Below, piece after piece: positions 33,831 to 42,786 of a stretch of DNA of 64,000 nt. Source of the DNA: Hydrogenophaga sp. Lineage in GTDB: Bacteria; Pseudomonadota; Gammaproteobacteria; Burkholderiales; Burkholderiaceae_C. The notes beneath the pieces were generated by a model that searched no databases, was not told the DNA's origin, and saw nothing but the letters and a program-made list of their open reading frames with translations. The stretch covers positions 1 through 64,000 of the forward strand of contig NZ_JAUCZG010000008.1 in assembly GCF_030373225.1 (NCBI RefSeq), written 5' to 3'. Position numbers and translations under genes: made by a program. Numbering within the stretch: position 1 is the first letter of the stretch; each line of letters begins with the position of its first letter.

Positions 33831-34937
33831 ATGAAATACCTGCTTGTTTTCATCGTCGGGGCGCTGGCTCTGCTGGGCCCGCTCCAGGCCGCCAGCTACC
33901 GCATCGAGACCGTGGCCAGCGGGCTCGAACACCCGTGGTCGCTGGCGTTTTTGCCCGGTGGCCGTCTGCTGGTGACCGAGAGGGCGGGCCGGCTGCGGTT
34001 GATCGAGCCCGGGCCCAATGGGCGGCTTCAATTGCGTGCCGAGCCGGTGGACGGCGTGCCGCCCGTGCTGGCACGCGGGCAGGCCGGCCTGTTCGACGTG
34101 GTGGTGGACCCGGCCTTCGCGGTCAACGGTCGGGTGTTGCTCTCCTTTGCCCACGGCAGGCCCGAGGCCAACCACCTGCGCGTGGTGCGCGCGCGTTTCG
34201 ACGGTCGTCGCCTGCTCGATGTGCAGGCCGTCTTCACCTCGATGCCGGCCAAGGCCGATGCCCAGCACTTCGGCGGTCGCATGGCCTGGCTGGCCGACGG
34301 CAGCCTGCTGCTCGGCATGGGCGACGGCAACCTCGAACGAACCGATGCGCAGCGCCTGCACACCCACCTGGGCAAGGTGCTTCGCATCCAGCCCGACGGC
34401 GGTGTGCCGGCCGACAACCCCTTCGTCGGGCGCGCCGATGCCCGGCCCGAGATCTATTCCATTGGCCACCGCAACCCGCAGGGGCTGGTGGTGGTGGACG
34501 GCGTGCCCTATGCCCACGAACACGGCGCGCGGGGTGGCGACGAACTCAACCGCCTGCGGCCCGGCGCCAACTTTGGCTGGCCGGTGACCACGGGAGGCAT
34601 CGACTACACCTACGCCCGCATCACGCCTTTCAAAAGCCTGCCCGGCATCGAGCCGCCGCTGGTGGAGTGGACCCCGTCGATCGCCCCGGCCGGACTGGCC
34701 TGGTACGACGGTGAGCTGTTTGCGGCCTGGCGTGGCAGCCTGCTGGTGGCAGCGCTCAAGGAGCGCAGCGTGCGCCGCGTGCCCCTGACGGGTGGCACAC
34801 CCGGGCCCCAGGACATCCTGTTCCAGGAGCTCGGCGAGCGCATCCGCGACGTGCGTGCCGGTCCCGACGGCGCGATCTACCTGCTGACCGACAGCCCCGA
34901 TGGCCGCGTGCTGCGCGTCGTTCCCGCTCCCCCCTGA
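33831..34937 (+). CDS. PQQ-dependent sugar dehydrogenase family protein 1
   Basis: 368 residues. The signal peptide (about 1-20, ending LQAAS) targets it to the periplasm. A six-bladed propeller of the soluble aldose/glucose dehydrogenase (YliI/Asd) family follows: LEHPWSLAFLPGGRLLVTER near 32, catalytic-His segment AQHFGGRMAWLADGSLLLGM near 145, then IGHRNPQG near 210 and EHGARGGDELNRL near 227. It would oxidise an aldose or related compound with PQQ and calcium. A second paralogue lies 800 bp downstream. Confidence 0.88.
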   Translation: MKYLLVFIVGALALLGPLQAASYRIETVASGLEHPWSLAFLPGGRLLVTERAGRLRLIEPGPNGRLQLRAEPVDGVPPVLARGQAGLFDVVVDPAFAVNGRVLLSFAHGRPEANHLRVVRARFDGRRLLDVQAVFTSMPAKADAQHFGGRMAWLADGSLLLGMGDGNLERTDAQRLHTHLGKVLRIQPDGGVPADNPFVGRADARPEIYSIGHRNPQGLVVVDGVPYAHEHGARGGDELNRLRPGANFGWPVTTGGIDYTYARITPFKSLPGIEPPLVEWTPSIAPAGLAWYDGELFAAWRGSLLVAALKERSVRRVPLTGGTPGPQDILFQELGERIRDVRAGPDGAIYLLTDSPDGRVLRVVPAPP

Positions 34938-35087
34938 GCCCGGGGGCCGGGCCGGGCCGGCCAGCGCACCTCCCGGGCCGATGGGGACATGGCCCCTTCC
35001 CGTTCCGGATGGGTGGCCAGACGCTACAGTGCGCTCTGCGCCGCGGCGCCGGATGGGCCGGCGCGGCGAGTTTCGAAAGGGGTGGCC

Positions 35088-35672
35088 ATGCTGCTGTTGA
35101 TCCTGGGTCTGGTGTTGTTTCTGGGCATTCATTCGGTGTCCATCGTCTCGGCCGACGGGCGCAACCGCCTGGCCAGGCAGATGGGCGAAGGACCCTGGAA
35201 GGGTCTGTATTCGCTGGTCTCGCTGGCCGGTTTCGTTCTCATCGTCATCGGCTACGCCGCAGCGCGTGAAGCCCCGGTGCTGCTCTACACCCTGCCCAAC
35301 GGTTTTCGGCATCTGGCGGCCCTGCTCATGCTGCCGGTGTTCGTGCTGCTGCTGGCCGCCTACCTGCCCGGGCGCATCCAGCGTGCGACCCGGCACCCCA
35401 TGCTGCTGGCGGTGAAGCTGTGGGCGCTGGCCCACCTGCTGGCCAATGGCACGCTGGCCGATGTGCTGCTCTTCGGCGGCTTTCTCGCCTGGGCGGTGGT
35501 CGACCGCATCTCGGTGAAAAAACGCGCTGCTGCGGGCTTGACGCGCGCGGCCCCGGCGCTGCCCGCCGGCAAGGCCAACGACGCCATCGCGCTGGTCGGT
35601 GGCCTGGGTATTTACGTGTTGTTCGTGGTGTGGGCACACGCCTGGCTGTTCGGCGTGCGGCCCTTCGGCTGA
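35088..35672 (+). CDS. nnrU: NnrU-family membrane protein
   Basis: 194 residues with five to six transmembrane segments. The N-terminal LLLILGLVLFLGIHSVSIV and the motif PGRIQRATRHPMLLAVKLWA near residue 92-111 are the NnrU signature. So is ALAHLLANGTLADVLLFGGF near 111-130. NnrU was first linked to denitrification, but homologues are widespread (also as isomerase-like 15-cis-zeta-carotene relatives), so the role here is open. The start MLLLILGL at 35088 follows an AAAGGGG Shine-Dalgarno sequence. Confidence 0.85.
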   Translation: MLLLILGLVLFLGIHSVSIVSADGRNRLARQMGEGPWKGLYSLVSLAGFVLIVIGYAAAREAPVLLYTLPNGFRHLAALLMLPVFVLLLAAYLPGRIQRATRHPMLLAVKLWALAHLLANGTLADVLLFGGFLAWAVVDRISVKKRAAAGLTRAAPALPAGKANDAIALVGGLGIYVLFVVWAHAWLFGVRPFG

Positions 35673-35749
35673 GCGGCTTGAGGGAACCCTCGCCCGCTGC
35701 GGCGCACCAACCGGCTCCATCCCTTGAAACGACACCGGAGAGGCCCTTG

Positions 35750-36868
35750 ATGATTCGCCCGATCGCCCTTTCATTCACCGCCCTGCTGGCCGTGGCGGGT
35801 CTGACGCCTGCGCTGGTGCATGCCCAGACCACCGAGGTGGTGGCCAGCGGCCTGCAGAACCCCTGGGGCGTGGCCTTCATCGGCGAGGGCCGCATGCTCG
35901 TGACCGAGCGGCCCGGGCGCATGCGCGTGGTGGGGGCCGATGGCCGCGTGGGCGAACCGCTGGCCGGTTTGCCCCCGGTGGAGGCGGGCGGGCAGGGCGG
36001 CCTGCTCGACGTGATCACCGACCGCGCATTCGCCAGCAACCGCACGGTGTATTTCTGTTATTCGGAGCCGGCGGCCAGCGGTGGGGGCAACTCCACCGCC
36101 ATGGCCTCGGCCAGGCTGTCTGCCGACGCTTCGCGGCTCGAGGACGTGAAAGTGATCTTCAGCCAGGCGCCGAAGGTGAGCAGCCGGGCGCATTTCGGCT
36201 GCCGCATCGTGCAGGCCGGCGACGGCAGCCTGTTCCTCACGCTGGGCGACCGCTATTCCCGCATGAACGACGCCCAGACGCTGGACAACCACCACGGCAA
36301 GGTGGTGCGCGTGCGCTCCACCGGCGGCGCCCACCCGGACAACCCCTTCGTGGGTCGCGCGGGCGCCCTGCCCGAGATCTGGAGCTTTGGTCACCGCAAC
36401 CTGCAAGGCGCCGCGCTCGCACCCGACGGACGCCTGTGGACCTCGGAACACGGCCCGCAGGGTGGTGACGAGATCAACCGGCCCGAGGCGGGCAAGAACC
36501 ACGGCTGGCCGGTGATCACCTTCGGCCAGAACTACGGCGGCGGCACCATCGGTGAAGGCATCACCCGCCGGGAGGGCATGGAGCAGCCGCTGCACCAGTG
36601 GACCCCTTCGATCGCGCCATCGGGCCTGGCCTTCGTGACGAGCGAGCGGTACGGCCCGTCCTGGCAGGGCAACCTGCTGGCCGGATCGCTCAAGTTCCGC
36701 TACCTTTCGCGCCTGGTCATCGAAGGCGACCGGGTGGTGCGAGAGGAAAAACTGCTGCCCGATCTCAACCAGCGCGTGCGTGACGTGCGCCAGGGTCCCG
36801 ACGGTTTCATCTACCTGCTGACCGACGACCGCAACGGTCAGCTGTTGCGCCTGCTGCCCGGGCGCTGA
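35750..36868 (+). CDS. PQQ-dependent sugar dehydrogenase family protein 2
   Basis: 372 residues with a cleavable signal peptide (about 1-25, ending VHAQT). Same propeller family as the protein at 33831: LQNPWGVAFIGEGRMLVTER near residue 35, SRAHFGCRIVQAGDGSLFLT near 145, FGHRNLQG near 220 and EHGPQGGDEINRPEAGKNHG near 237. It differs clearly from paralogue 1, so the duplication is old. It is followed after eight bases by egtB on the same strand, possibly co-transcribed. Confidence 0.88.
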   Translation: MIRPIALSFTALLAVAGLTPALVHAQTTEVVASGLQNPWGVAFIGEGRMLVTERPGRMRVVGADGRVGEPLAGLPPVEAGGQGGLLDVITDRAFASNRTVYFCYSEPAASGGGNSTAMASARLSADASRLEDVKVIFSQAPKVSSRAHFGCRIVQAGDGSLFLTLGDRYSRMNDAQTLDNHHGKVVRVRSTGGAHPDNPFVGRAGALPEIWSFGHRNLQGAALAPDGRLWTSEHGPQGGDEINRPEAGKNHGWPVITFGQNYGGGTIGEGITRREGMEQPLHQWTPSIAPSGLAFVTSERYGPSWQGNLLAGSLKFRYLSRLVIEGDRVVREEKLLPDLNQRVRDVRQGPDGFIYLLTDDRNGQLLRLLPGR

Positions 36869-36876
36869 AAGGCCCC

Positions 36877-38202
36877 ATGCGACACAACTCCCCGCAGGCC
36901 TCGGGCTCGCCCGATCCACACACCGCACGGGCGGCCCTGGCTCGGCGCTACCAGGCGGTGCGCCAGCAAACCCGTGCCCTGGCCGCTCCCCTGTCGCCCG
37001 AGGACTGCCAGGCGCAGTCGATGGCCGACGCCAGCCCGACCAAATGGCACCTGGCCCATGTGACCTGGTTCTTCGAGACCTTCGTGCTGGAGCCCTTCGA
37101 GCCCGGCTTCCAGCCCTTCAACCCCGCGTTCCGCGTGCTCTACAACAGCTACTACAACGGCGTCGGCGAGCAGTTTTCCAGGCCGCAGCGCGGGCTGGTC
37201 ACGCGACCCGACCTGGCCGAGGTGTGGCGCTGGCGCGAGCAGGTCGACGAGCGCATCGCGCAGTTGATCCGGCACACCGACAGCCCGGAGGCCCTGCACC
37301 TGATCGCCATGGGGTTGCACCACGAACAGCAGCACCAGGAACTGCTGATCACCGACATCAAGCACCTGCTCTCCATCCATCCACTGAGCCCGGTTTACCA
37401 GCGCGCCTGGCCGCTGGTGTCGGTGGCGCCGGTGCCTGCGCGCTGGATCGAGCGCGAGGGTGGTCTGGTCGACATCGGCCATGCGGGGGAGGGGTTTTCG
37501 TTCGACAACGAAACCCCGCGTCACCGACAGTGGCTGGAGCCGCACGCGCTGATGAACCGCCCGGTCACGCACGGCGAGTGGCTGGACTTCGTGCGCGACG
37601 GTGGCTACAGCGATCCGCGCTGGTGGCTCGCCGCCGGCTGGGACTGGGTCCGTGCCCAGGCGGTGCGGGCACCGCTCTACTGGACCTTGCCGCCAGACAC
37701 CAACGCCTTGCCCACCGTGTTCACCTTGCATGGCGAAGTGCCGCTGGACCCGAACACGCCGGTGGTGCATGTGAGCTACTTCGAGGCCGATGCCTTCGCC
37801 CGCTGGAGCGCTGCCACGCACGCCGACTTGGCCGGCGCGCGCCTGCCCACCGAAGCCGAATGGGAGGCAGCAGCCGCTGGCTTGCCCGTGCAGGGCAACC
37901 TGCAGGAGACCGGCGCGCTGCATCCCTTGCCCGCACGCGCCGCCGGCCCGGGGTTGCAGCAGATGTTCGGCGATGTGTGGGAATGGACCGCCAGCAGCTA
38001 CAGCGCCTACCCGGGCTACCAGCCCGTGGCGGGTGCGGTGGGCGAGTACAACGGCAAGTTCATGGTCAACCAGACCGTGCTGCGCGGTGGCTCGTGCGCC
38101 ACGCCGGCCTCGCACATCCGCGCCAGCTACCGCAACTTTTTTCCGACCGATGCACGCTGGCAGTTCAGCGGGCTACGGTTGGCCAGATCACTTATCGAGT
38201 GA
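36877..38202 (+). CDS. egtB: Ergothioneine biosynthesis sulfoxide synthase EgtB
   Basis: 441 residues. EgtB is a non-haem iron enzyme that joins a thiol (cysteine or gamma-glutamylcysteine) to trimethylhistidine (hercynine). The N-terminal DinB-like domain supplies the iron ligands: His near 57-61 (WHLAHVTWFFE) and the HxxxHxE motif HHEQQHQE near 147-153. The C-terminal formylglycine-synthase-like domain has RLPTEAEWEAAA near 328 and VLRGGSCATPASHIR near 392. No egtA or egtC is nearby, which fits use of free cysteine. GAAAGG precedes the ATG. The stop overlaps the convergent phnE gene by 11 bp. Confidence 0.93.
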   Translation: MRHNSPQASGSPDPHTARAALARRYQAVRQQTRALAAPLSPEDCQAQSMADASPTKWHLAHVTWFFETFVLEPFEPGFQPFNPAFRVLYNSYYNGVGEQFSRPQRGLVTRPDLAEVWRWREQVDERIAQLIRHTDSPEALHLIAMGLHHEQQHQELLITDIKHLLSIHPLSPVYQRAWPLVSVAPVPARWIEREGGLVDIGHAGEGFSFDNETPRHRQWLEPHALMNRPVTHGEWLDFVRDGGYSDPRWWLAAGWDWVRAQAVRAPLYWTLPPDTNALPTVFTLHGEVPLDPNTPVVHVSYFEADAFARWSAATHADLAGARLPTEAEWEAAAAGLPVQGNLQETGALHPLPARAAGPGLQQMFGDVWEWTASSYSAYPGYQPVAGAVGEYNGKFMVNQTVLRGGSCATPASHIRASYRNFFPTDARWQFSGLRLARSLIE

Positions 38203-39016
38203 GCAGCCGCCGGGCGCCGTGGCTTGACGCGTCCACCACCGCCACCATGAGCAGCATGGCGCCGAGGATGGTGGCGGTCTTGTTCATCTGGAACAGACCC
38301 ATGTGAAAGGCCAGCAGCTGGCCCAGGCCGCCCGCGCCCACGACACCCAGCACCGCAGCGGCGCGGATGTTGTTCTCCCAGCGGTACAGCGTGTAGCTCA
38401 TCAGCTGGGGCAGCACCTGGGGCAGCGTGGCGTGGAGGAACACGCGGCCGTTGCCCACGCCCTGCACGCGCAGGGCATCGCCAGGGCCGCTGGGGGTGTT
38501 TTCGATCGCTTCGGCGAACAGGCGGCCAAGCACGCCGGTGGTGTGAAGGGCCAGCGCCAGCGTGCCGGCGAACGGCCCCAGGCCGGCCGAAATCAACAAC
38601 AGCGCGGCCCACACCAGTTCGGGAATGCTGCGCAGCGCGTTGAGCACCCAGCGGGTGGGCGCGCGCGCCCAGGCGGCATCGGCCGCGTGCAGGCGGCTGG
38701 CCGGCAGCGCCAGCGCCAGGCCGGCGGCCGCCGCCAGGGCCGTGCCCAGCGCCGACATGGCCAGCGTCTCCCAGGCACCGAGGGCCACCTTCTGCACAAA
38801 CACCGGCGAGAGATCGGGTGGGAAAAACTCGGCCAGAAAACGGCCCATGCTGCGCGCCGCTTCCAGCGAGAGGAACTGCGCCCACTGCAGGTTGAGCGAA
38901 GCGAAGCTGGCCACCACCAGGACGATCAGGCCGGCGACAAACCAGCAGGCCTTGCAACGCGCGTCGAACAGGCGCGGGGGCAACTTGTAGGGTGGGTTCG
39001 ATGCAGCGGGTTTCAT
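38192..39016 (-). CDS. phnE: Phosphonate-type ABC transporter permease (second PhnE)
   Basis: 274-residue inner-membrane permease with about five to six transmembrane segments. The binding-protein-dependent transport loop contains LRSIPELVWAALLLI near residue 128 and the motif LPQVLPQLMSYTLYRWENNI near 208-227. VVGAGGLGQLLAFH near 236 closes the PhnE signature. Its ATG overlaps the upstream phnE stop (ATGA). It is last gene of the minus-strand phnD-phnC-phnE-phnE operon. Confidence 0.9.
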   Translation of the reverse strand: MKPAASNPPYKLPPRLFDARCKACWFVAGLIVLVVASFASLNLQWAQFLSLEAARSMGRFLAEFFPPDLSPVFVQKVALGAWETLAMSALGTALAAAAGLALALPASRLHAADAAWARAPTRWVLNALRSIPELVWAALLLISAGLGPFAGTLALALHTTGVLGRLFAEAIENTPSGPGDALRVQGVGNGRVFLHATLPQVLPQLMSYTLYRWENNIRAAAVLGVVGAGGLGQLLAFHMGLFQMNKTATILGAMLLMVAVVDASSHGARRLLTR

Positions 39017-39861
39017 CCGAGCGATTTCCTGAGCCACGAACTCACACGGTCCGCGAGTGCCACCAGCAGCACGAACACCAGCAGCATGGTGGCCACCTCG
39101 CCGCCGTTGAACATCTTCATCGAGTTGTCGAGCTGCTGGCCCAGGCCACCGGCGCCCACGAAGCCCAGCACCACCGACGAGCGGATCGCACATTCCCAGC
39201 GGTAGACCGTGTAGCTCGTGAGCTCGGCCGCGTTGGTCGGCAGCAGACCATAAAAGAAAGCCTGCAGCCGTCCGCTGCCGTTGCGCAGCAGTGTCTCGGT
39301 GGCGTGCGTCTCGCCGCTTTCCAGGATCTCGCCATACACCTTGCCCAGCATGCCGCCGTAGGTCAGCGCAATCGCCAGCACGCCGGCGGTGGGGCCCAGG
39401 CCGACCACACGCACGAACACCAGCGCCCAGACCAGTTCGGGAATGCTGCGCAGCACGATCAGCAACCAGCGCACGAGCTGGCGCAGCCAGAACGGGCCAC
39501 GCGCCATGCGGCCCGACAGCGCGGATACCGACAGCACCCGCACCGACAGCAGCGTGAGCGGAATGGCCACCACCAGCGCCAGCGTCACGCCGGCGGTGGC
39601 CATGGCCACGGTGCGCCAGGTCTCCACCGCCACCATCTGCATGAACCCCGCATTGACCACCAGCGGCCAGAAGGTGGCGAGGAACTGGCGGGTGACCCTG
39701 AGGTTGTCGGGTTCCAGAAAAATCCAGGGCCTGAACTCGGTGGCCACCATCAGCGGCCACAACAGCACCGCCCCCAGGCCGAGCCAGAACACGCGGCCCG
39801 TCCAGGCCGGATCCCGCACGGGGGGGCTGCGAGAGGGGGTGACCGCTGCGCCCATGCTCAA
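39013..39861 (-). CDS. phnE: Phosphonate-type ABC transporter permease (first PhnE)
   Basis: 282-residue permease paralogous to the next gene; the two likely form a heterodimer. It shows VLRSIPELVWALVFVRVVGL near residue 135-155, LLPTNAAELTSYTVYRWECA near 208-227 and FVGAGGLGQQLDNSMKMF near 236. Two possible ATGs (39861, 39855) differ by two residues. It overlaps phnC and the second phnE by four bases at each end, so the operon is tightly coupled. Confidence 0.9.
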   Translation of the reverse strand: MSMGAAVTPSRSPPVRDPAWTGRVFWLGLGAVLLWPLMVATEFRPWIFLEPDNLRVTRQFLATFWPLVVNAGFMQMVAVETWRTVAMATAGVTLALVVAIPLTLLSVRVLSVSALSGRMARGPFWLRQLVRWLLIVLRSIPELVWALVFVRVVGLGPTAGVLAIALTYGGMLGKVYGEILESGETHATETLLRNGSGRLQAFFYGLLPTNAAELTSYTVYRWECAIRSSVVLGFVGAGGLGQQLDNSMKMFNGGEVATMLLVFVLLVALADRVSSWLRKSLG

Positions 39862-40691
39862 CGGCAGTGCATCACGGCCGGTGGCGCGGCGGTGGCTTGA
39901 ACCGGCACCACCATCGGCATCTCGCCCCGAAGTTCGTGTTCGAACTGGTCGTACAGAAGCGCCAGCCGTTGCGGGGTCACGTCGGCGGCTGGCAGGTCAA
40001 AGGCCAGCTGGCCGTCTCTCAAACCGACGATGCGCGGAAAGTGGGCCAGCGCCACATCCACCTGGTGCAGCGTGGCGATCAGCGTCGCGCCGCGTTCGCG
40101 CGCGCCGTCCAGCAGCGTGGCCACGGCCTGTTTCGAGCGGGTGGGGTCGAGCGCCGAGAGCGGCTCGTCGATCAGCCATGCCCGGGCCGGCGCGAGCAGT
40201 GCGCGCGCCAGGCCCACGCGCTGGCGCTCACCGCCCGAGAGCCGGTCGACCCGCTCGAACAGCTTGTCGGCGAGGTCGAAGCGATCCAGCGCGTCAAAAG
40301 CGGCCGGAATGTCGCTCGGATAGAACAGCGAGCGCAGGCTGGCCAGCAGGCCCATGGCGGGCAACCGGGCGGCGAGCACCGAGGTGACCACCCGCTGGCG
40401 CGGTGGCAGCGGCGGCACCTGCGGCGCCAGAAACAGCTGGCCGCGCTGGCGCTGCAACGCAGCTCGCGGCAAGGCCCAGGGATCGCGCCCGTCGAGCGTC
40501 AGCTGGCCGGACGACGGCGGCAGGGCGCAGGCCATGACCTGCAGCAGCGTGGTCTTGCCCGCACCCGACGGCCCGATCACTGCGACCTGCTCGCCCGAGG
40601 CGATCTGCAGATCGAGCGAGCGCAGCGCGGGCGCGTGGCCCGTGCGCGCCGCGGGGTGGCGTGCCGAGACGCCTTGCAGTGTGATGTTCAA
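39858..40691 (-). CDS. phnC: Phosphonate-type ABC transporter ATPase PhnC
   Basis: 277 residues. Walker A GPSGAGKTTLLQVMA near residue 41, Q-loop region LAPQVPPLPPRQRVVTSVLA (proline-rich, unusual for PhnC), signature LSGGERQRVGLARALL near 148 and Walker B AWLIDEPLSALDP near 170. No ATG precedes the ABC core; TTG 40691, preceded by AAGGCGG and 16 bp after the phnD stop, is the best start. The C-terminus has a ~25-residue Pro/Ala tail. Confidence 0.9.
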   Translation of the reverse strand: MNITLQGVSARHPAARTGHAPALRSLDLQIASGEQVAVIGPSGAGKTTLLQVMACALPPSSGQLTLDGRDPWALPRAALQRQRGQLFLAPQVPPLPPRQRVVTSVLAARLPAMGLLASLRSLFYPSDIPAAFDALDRFDLADKLFERVDRLSGGERQRVGLARALLAPARAWLIDEPLSALDPTRSKQAVATLLDGARERGATLIATLHQVDVALAHFPRIVGLRDGQLAFDLPAADVTPQRLALLYDQFEHELRGEMPMVVPVQATAAPPAVMHCR

Positions 40692-40707
40692 CCGACCGCC
40701 TTGCCGA

Positions 40708-41571
40708 TCAGAGCAGGCCGGCGCTGCGGGCGGCGGCTTCCAGGCCCTTGTAGTTCTCGGGTCGGGTTTCGATGTAGCGCGTGGCGCGGTTGAGCTTGAG
40801 GATCTCGGCGTGCTCGGGATTGGCTGGCGACAGGCCAAGCAGTGCGGACTTGATCTTCTGCTGCATCGCCACCGGCGTGTCGGCGTGCACCGACCAGTTG
40901 TAGTTGAAGTAGCCCGGCGTGGTGAAGAACACGTCCACCGCCTTGGTGTCCACCTTGTTCTCGGCCACGAATTTCTTCCAGACCGTGATGTCGAGCGCAG
41001 CGGCGTCGACCTTGCCGCTCACCACCGAGGCGATGGTGGCGTCGTGCGCGCCGCTGTAGGCGATGCGGCGGAAATCCTTTTCGGGTTCGATGTTGGCCGC
41101 CAGCAGGAAGCTGCGCGGCATCAGGTGGCCGGAGGTGCTGCTCTGCGAGCCGAACGACACCTGCTTGCCCTTCATGTCGGCCAGGCTCTTGATGCCCGAG
41201 TCGGTCTTGGCGATGAAGACCGACTGGAACTTCGTGTCTTCCTCGCGCTGGGCCAGCGGCACGATCTTGCCGCCCGAGCGCAGGTTGGCCTGCACGAAGG
41301 TGAAGCCGCCGAACCAGACCAGGTCCACCTTCTTGTTGACCAGCGCTTCCACCGCCGCAGGGTAGTCGCTCACCGGCGTGAATTCGACCTTCACGCCCAG
41401 CTGTTTTTCAAGATAGGAGGCCAGCGGCGTGAACTTGCGGATTTGCTCCGTGGCGGCTTCTTCGGGAATGGTGGTGACGCGGAACACGGTCTGGGCGTGG
41501 GCGGCGGCAGAGACGGCGAGCACGGCGCAGGTCAAGAGTGCGCGCAGGGTGCGGGGGGAGCTGTTGAACAT
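40708..41571 (-). CDS. phnD: PhnD-family periplasmic binding protein (phosphate/phosphite/phosphonate type)
   Basis: 287 residues. The signal peptide (about 1-26) ends AAAHAQ. PhnD-type features are FRVTTIPEEAATEQIRKFTP, VDLVWFGGFTFVQAN near residue 85, VSFGSQSSTSGHLMPRSFLL near 133-152 and DAAALDITVWKKF near 192. The SSTSGHLMP loop resembles the phosphite/phosphonate-binding S-T-S-G motif. It is first gene of the transporter operon and is divergent from egtD across 170 bp. The location between egtB and egtD raises the possibility that it imports something used by, or controlled with, the thiol/selenium pathway; the sequence itself does not show the ligand. Confidence 0.88.
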   Translation of the reverse strand: MFNSSPRTLRALLTCAVLAVSAAAHAQTVFRVTTIPEEAATEQIRKFTPLASYLEKQLGVKVEFTPVSDYPAAVEALVNKKVDLVWFGGFTFVQANLRSGGKIVPLAQREEDTKFQSVFIAKTDSGIKSLADMKGKQVSFGSQSSTSGHLMPRSFLLAANIEPEKDFRRIAYSGAHDATIASVVSGKVDAAALDITVWKKFVAENKVDTKAVDVFFTTPGYFNYNWSVHADTPVAMQQKIKSALLGLSPANPEHAEILKLNRATRYIETRPENYKGLEAAARSAGLL

Positions 41572-41741
41572 GGTGAATCCGGTGAAGAGGGATTGAGGAG
41601 CGCGTATTAGACCTGAGCGGTTTCCATCCGGCGGCGCGGCCGCACAGCAACCCTCATCGTGGCAAGACCCTGTCCTGAACCGGGTCACCGCAGCGACGGG
41701 GAAGGACGCCTCCGATATAAAGCACCTTCCCGAAAGCGTTC

Positions 41742-42749
41742 ATGCCCATTCAAGCCCCACCCCCACCCCCGCCTTTCATCCAGCTCCACCACGAGGACAG
41801 AGCCGCGCTGCGCGCCGAGCTGGTGGCGGGCCTGCTGCAGATACCCGCCCGCATCGCGCCGAAGTTCCTGTACGACGCGCTGGGCTCGCGCCTGTTCGAC
41901 GCCATCACCGAACTGCCCGAGTACTACCCCACCCGCACCGAAGCATCGATCTTCAGGCAGCACGGCGCCGGGATGGCGCGTGTGGTGCCCCACGGGGCGA
42001 TCCTGCTCGACCTTGGCGCGGGCAGTTGCGTGAAGGCCGCGCGCCTGTTCCCGGTGCTGCGGCCCTCGGCCTATGTGGCGATCGACATTTCGGTGGAGTA
42101 CCTGCGCGACACCTTGCAGCAACTGCAGAAGCAGCACCCCGCGCTGGCGATGATGGGCCTGGGCATGGACTTCTCGGCCCGATTCGCGCTGGGCGCCGAG
42201 GTGGCCGACTGGCTGGCCGACGGGCCGGCGGCGCAGGCGCCACGCGTGGTGTTCTACCCCGGCTCCAGCATCGGCAATTTCAACCCTGGCGAGGCACTGG
42301 CCCTGCTGCAGCAGGCGCACGCGGTGTGCCGTTCGGGTGGCGCGGGCGGTGGTCTGCTGATCGGTGTGGACCGCCTCAAGCCGCGGGCCGTGCTGGAGCC
42401 TGCGTACGACGATGCGCTGGGTGTCACCGCGGCGTTCAACCGCAACCTGTTGCTCAACGTGAACCGCGTGCTCGGTGCCGACTTCGCGCCGGCCGCCTGG
42501 CAACACGTGGGGCTGTTCAACGAGCAGGCCTCGCGCATCGAGATGCACCTGCAGGCAACCACCCGCCAGGCCGTGACCTGGGCCGGCGGCGAGCGCGTGT
42601 TCGAACCGGGCGCTCGGGTGCACACCGAGAGTTCGTACAAGTGGCAGCCCGAGGCCTTCGAGGCGCTGCTCACGCAGGCCGGCTTTGCCCGGGGCCACCA
42701 CTGGACCGATGCGCAAGGCTGGTTCAGTGTGTTCTGGGCACCGGCCTGA
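41742..42749 (+). CDS. egtD: L-histidine N-alpha-methyltransferase EgtD
   Basis: 335 residues. EgtD trimethylates histidine to hercynine, the shared precursor of ergothioneine and selenoneine. Family features: LPEYYPTRTEASIF near residue 58, the SAM loop ILLDLGAGSCVKAARL near 86-101, YVAIDISVEYL near 111, and FYPGSSIGNFNPGEAL near 171. The C-terminal WTDAQGWFSVFW is the EgtD end. A TATAAA box lies about 25 bp upstream of the ATG. The product feeds both EgtB (38 kb) and SenA (44 kb). Confidence 0.94.
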   Translation: MPIQAPPPPPPFIQLHHEDRAALRAELVAGLLQIPARIAPKFLYDALGSRLFDAITELPEYYPTRTEASIFRQHGAGMARVVPHGAILLDLGAGSCVKAARLFPVLRPSAYVAIDISVEYLRDTLQQLQKQHPALAMMGLGMDFSARFALGAEVADWLADGPAAQAPRVVFYPGSSIGNFNPGEALALLQQAHAVCRSGGAGGGLLIGVDRLKPRAVLEPAYDDALGVTAAFNRNLLLNVNRVLGADFAPAAWQHVGLFNEQASRIEMHLQATTRQAVTWAGGERVFEPGARVHTESSYKWQPEAFEALLTQAGFARGHHWTDAQGWFSVFWAPA

Positions 42750-42786
42750 TCGCGCCTGGCCGGCAACACCCACCGGCTCTTGAGCC

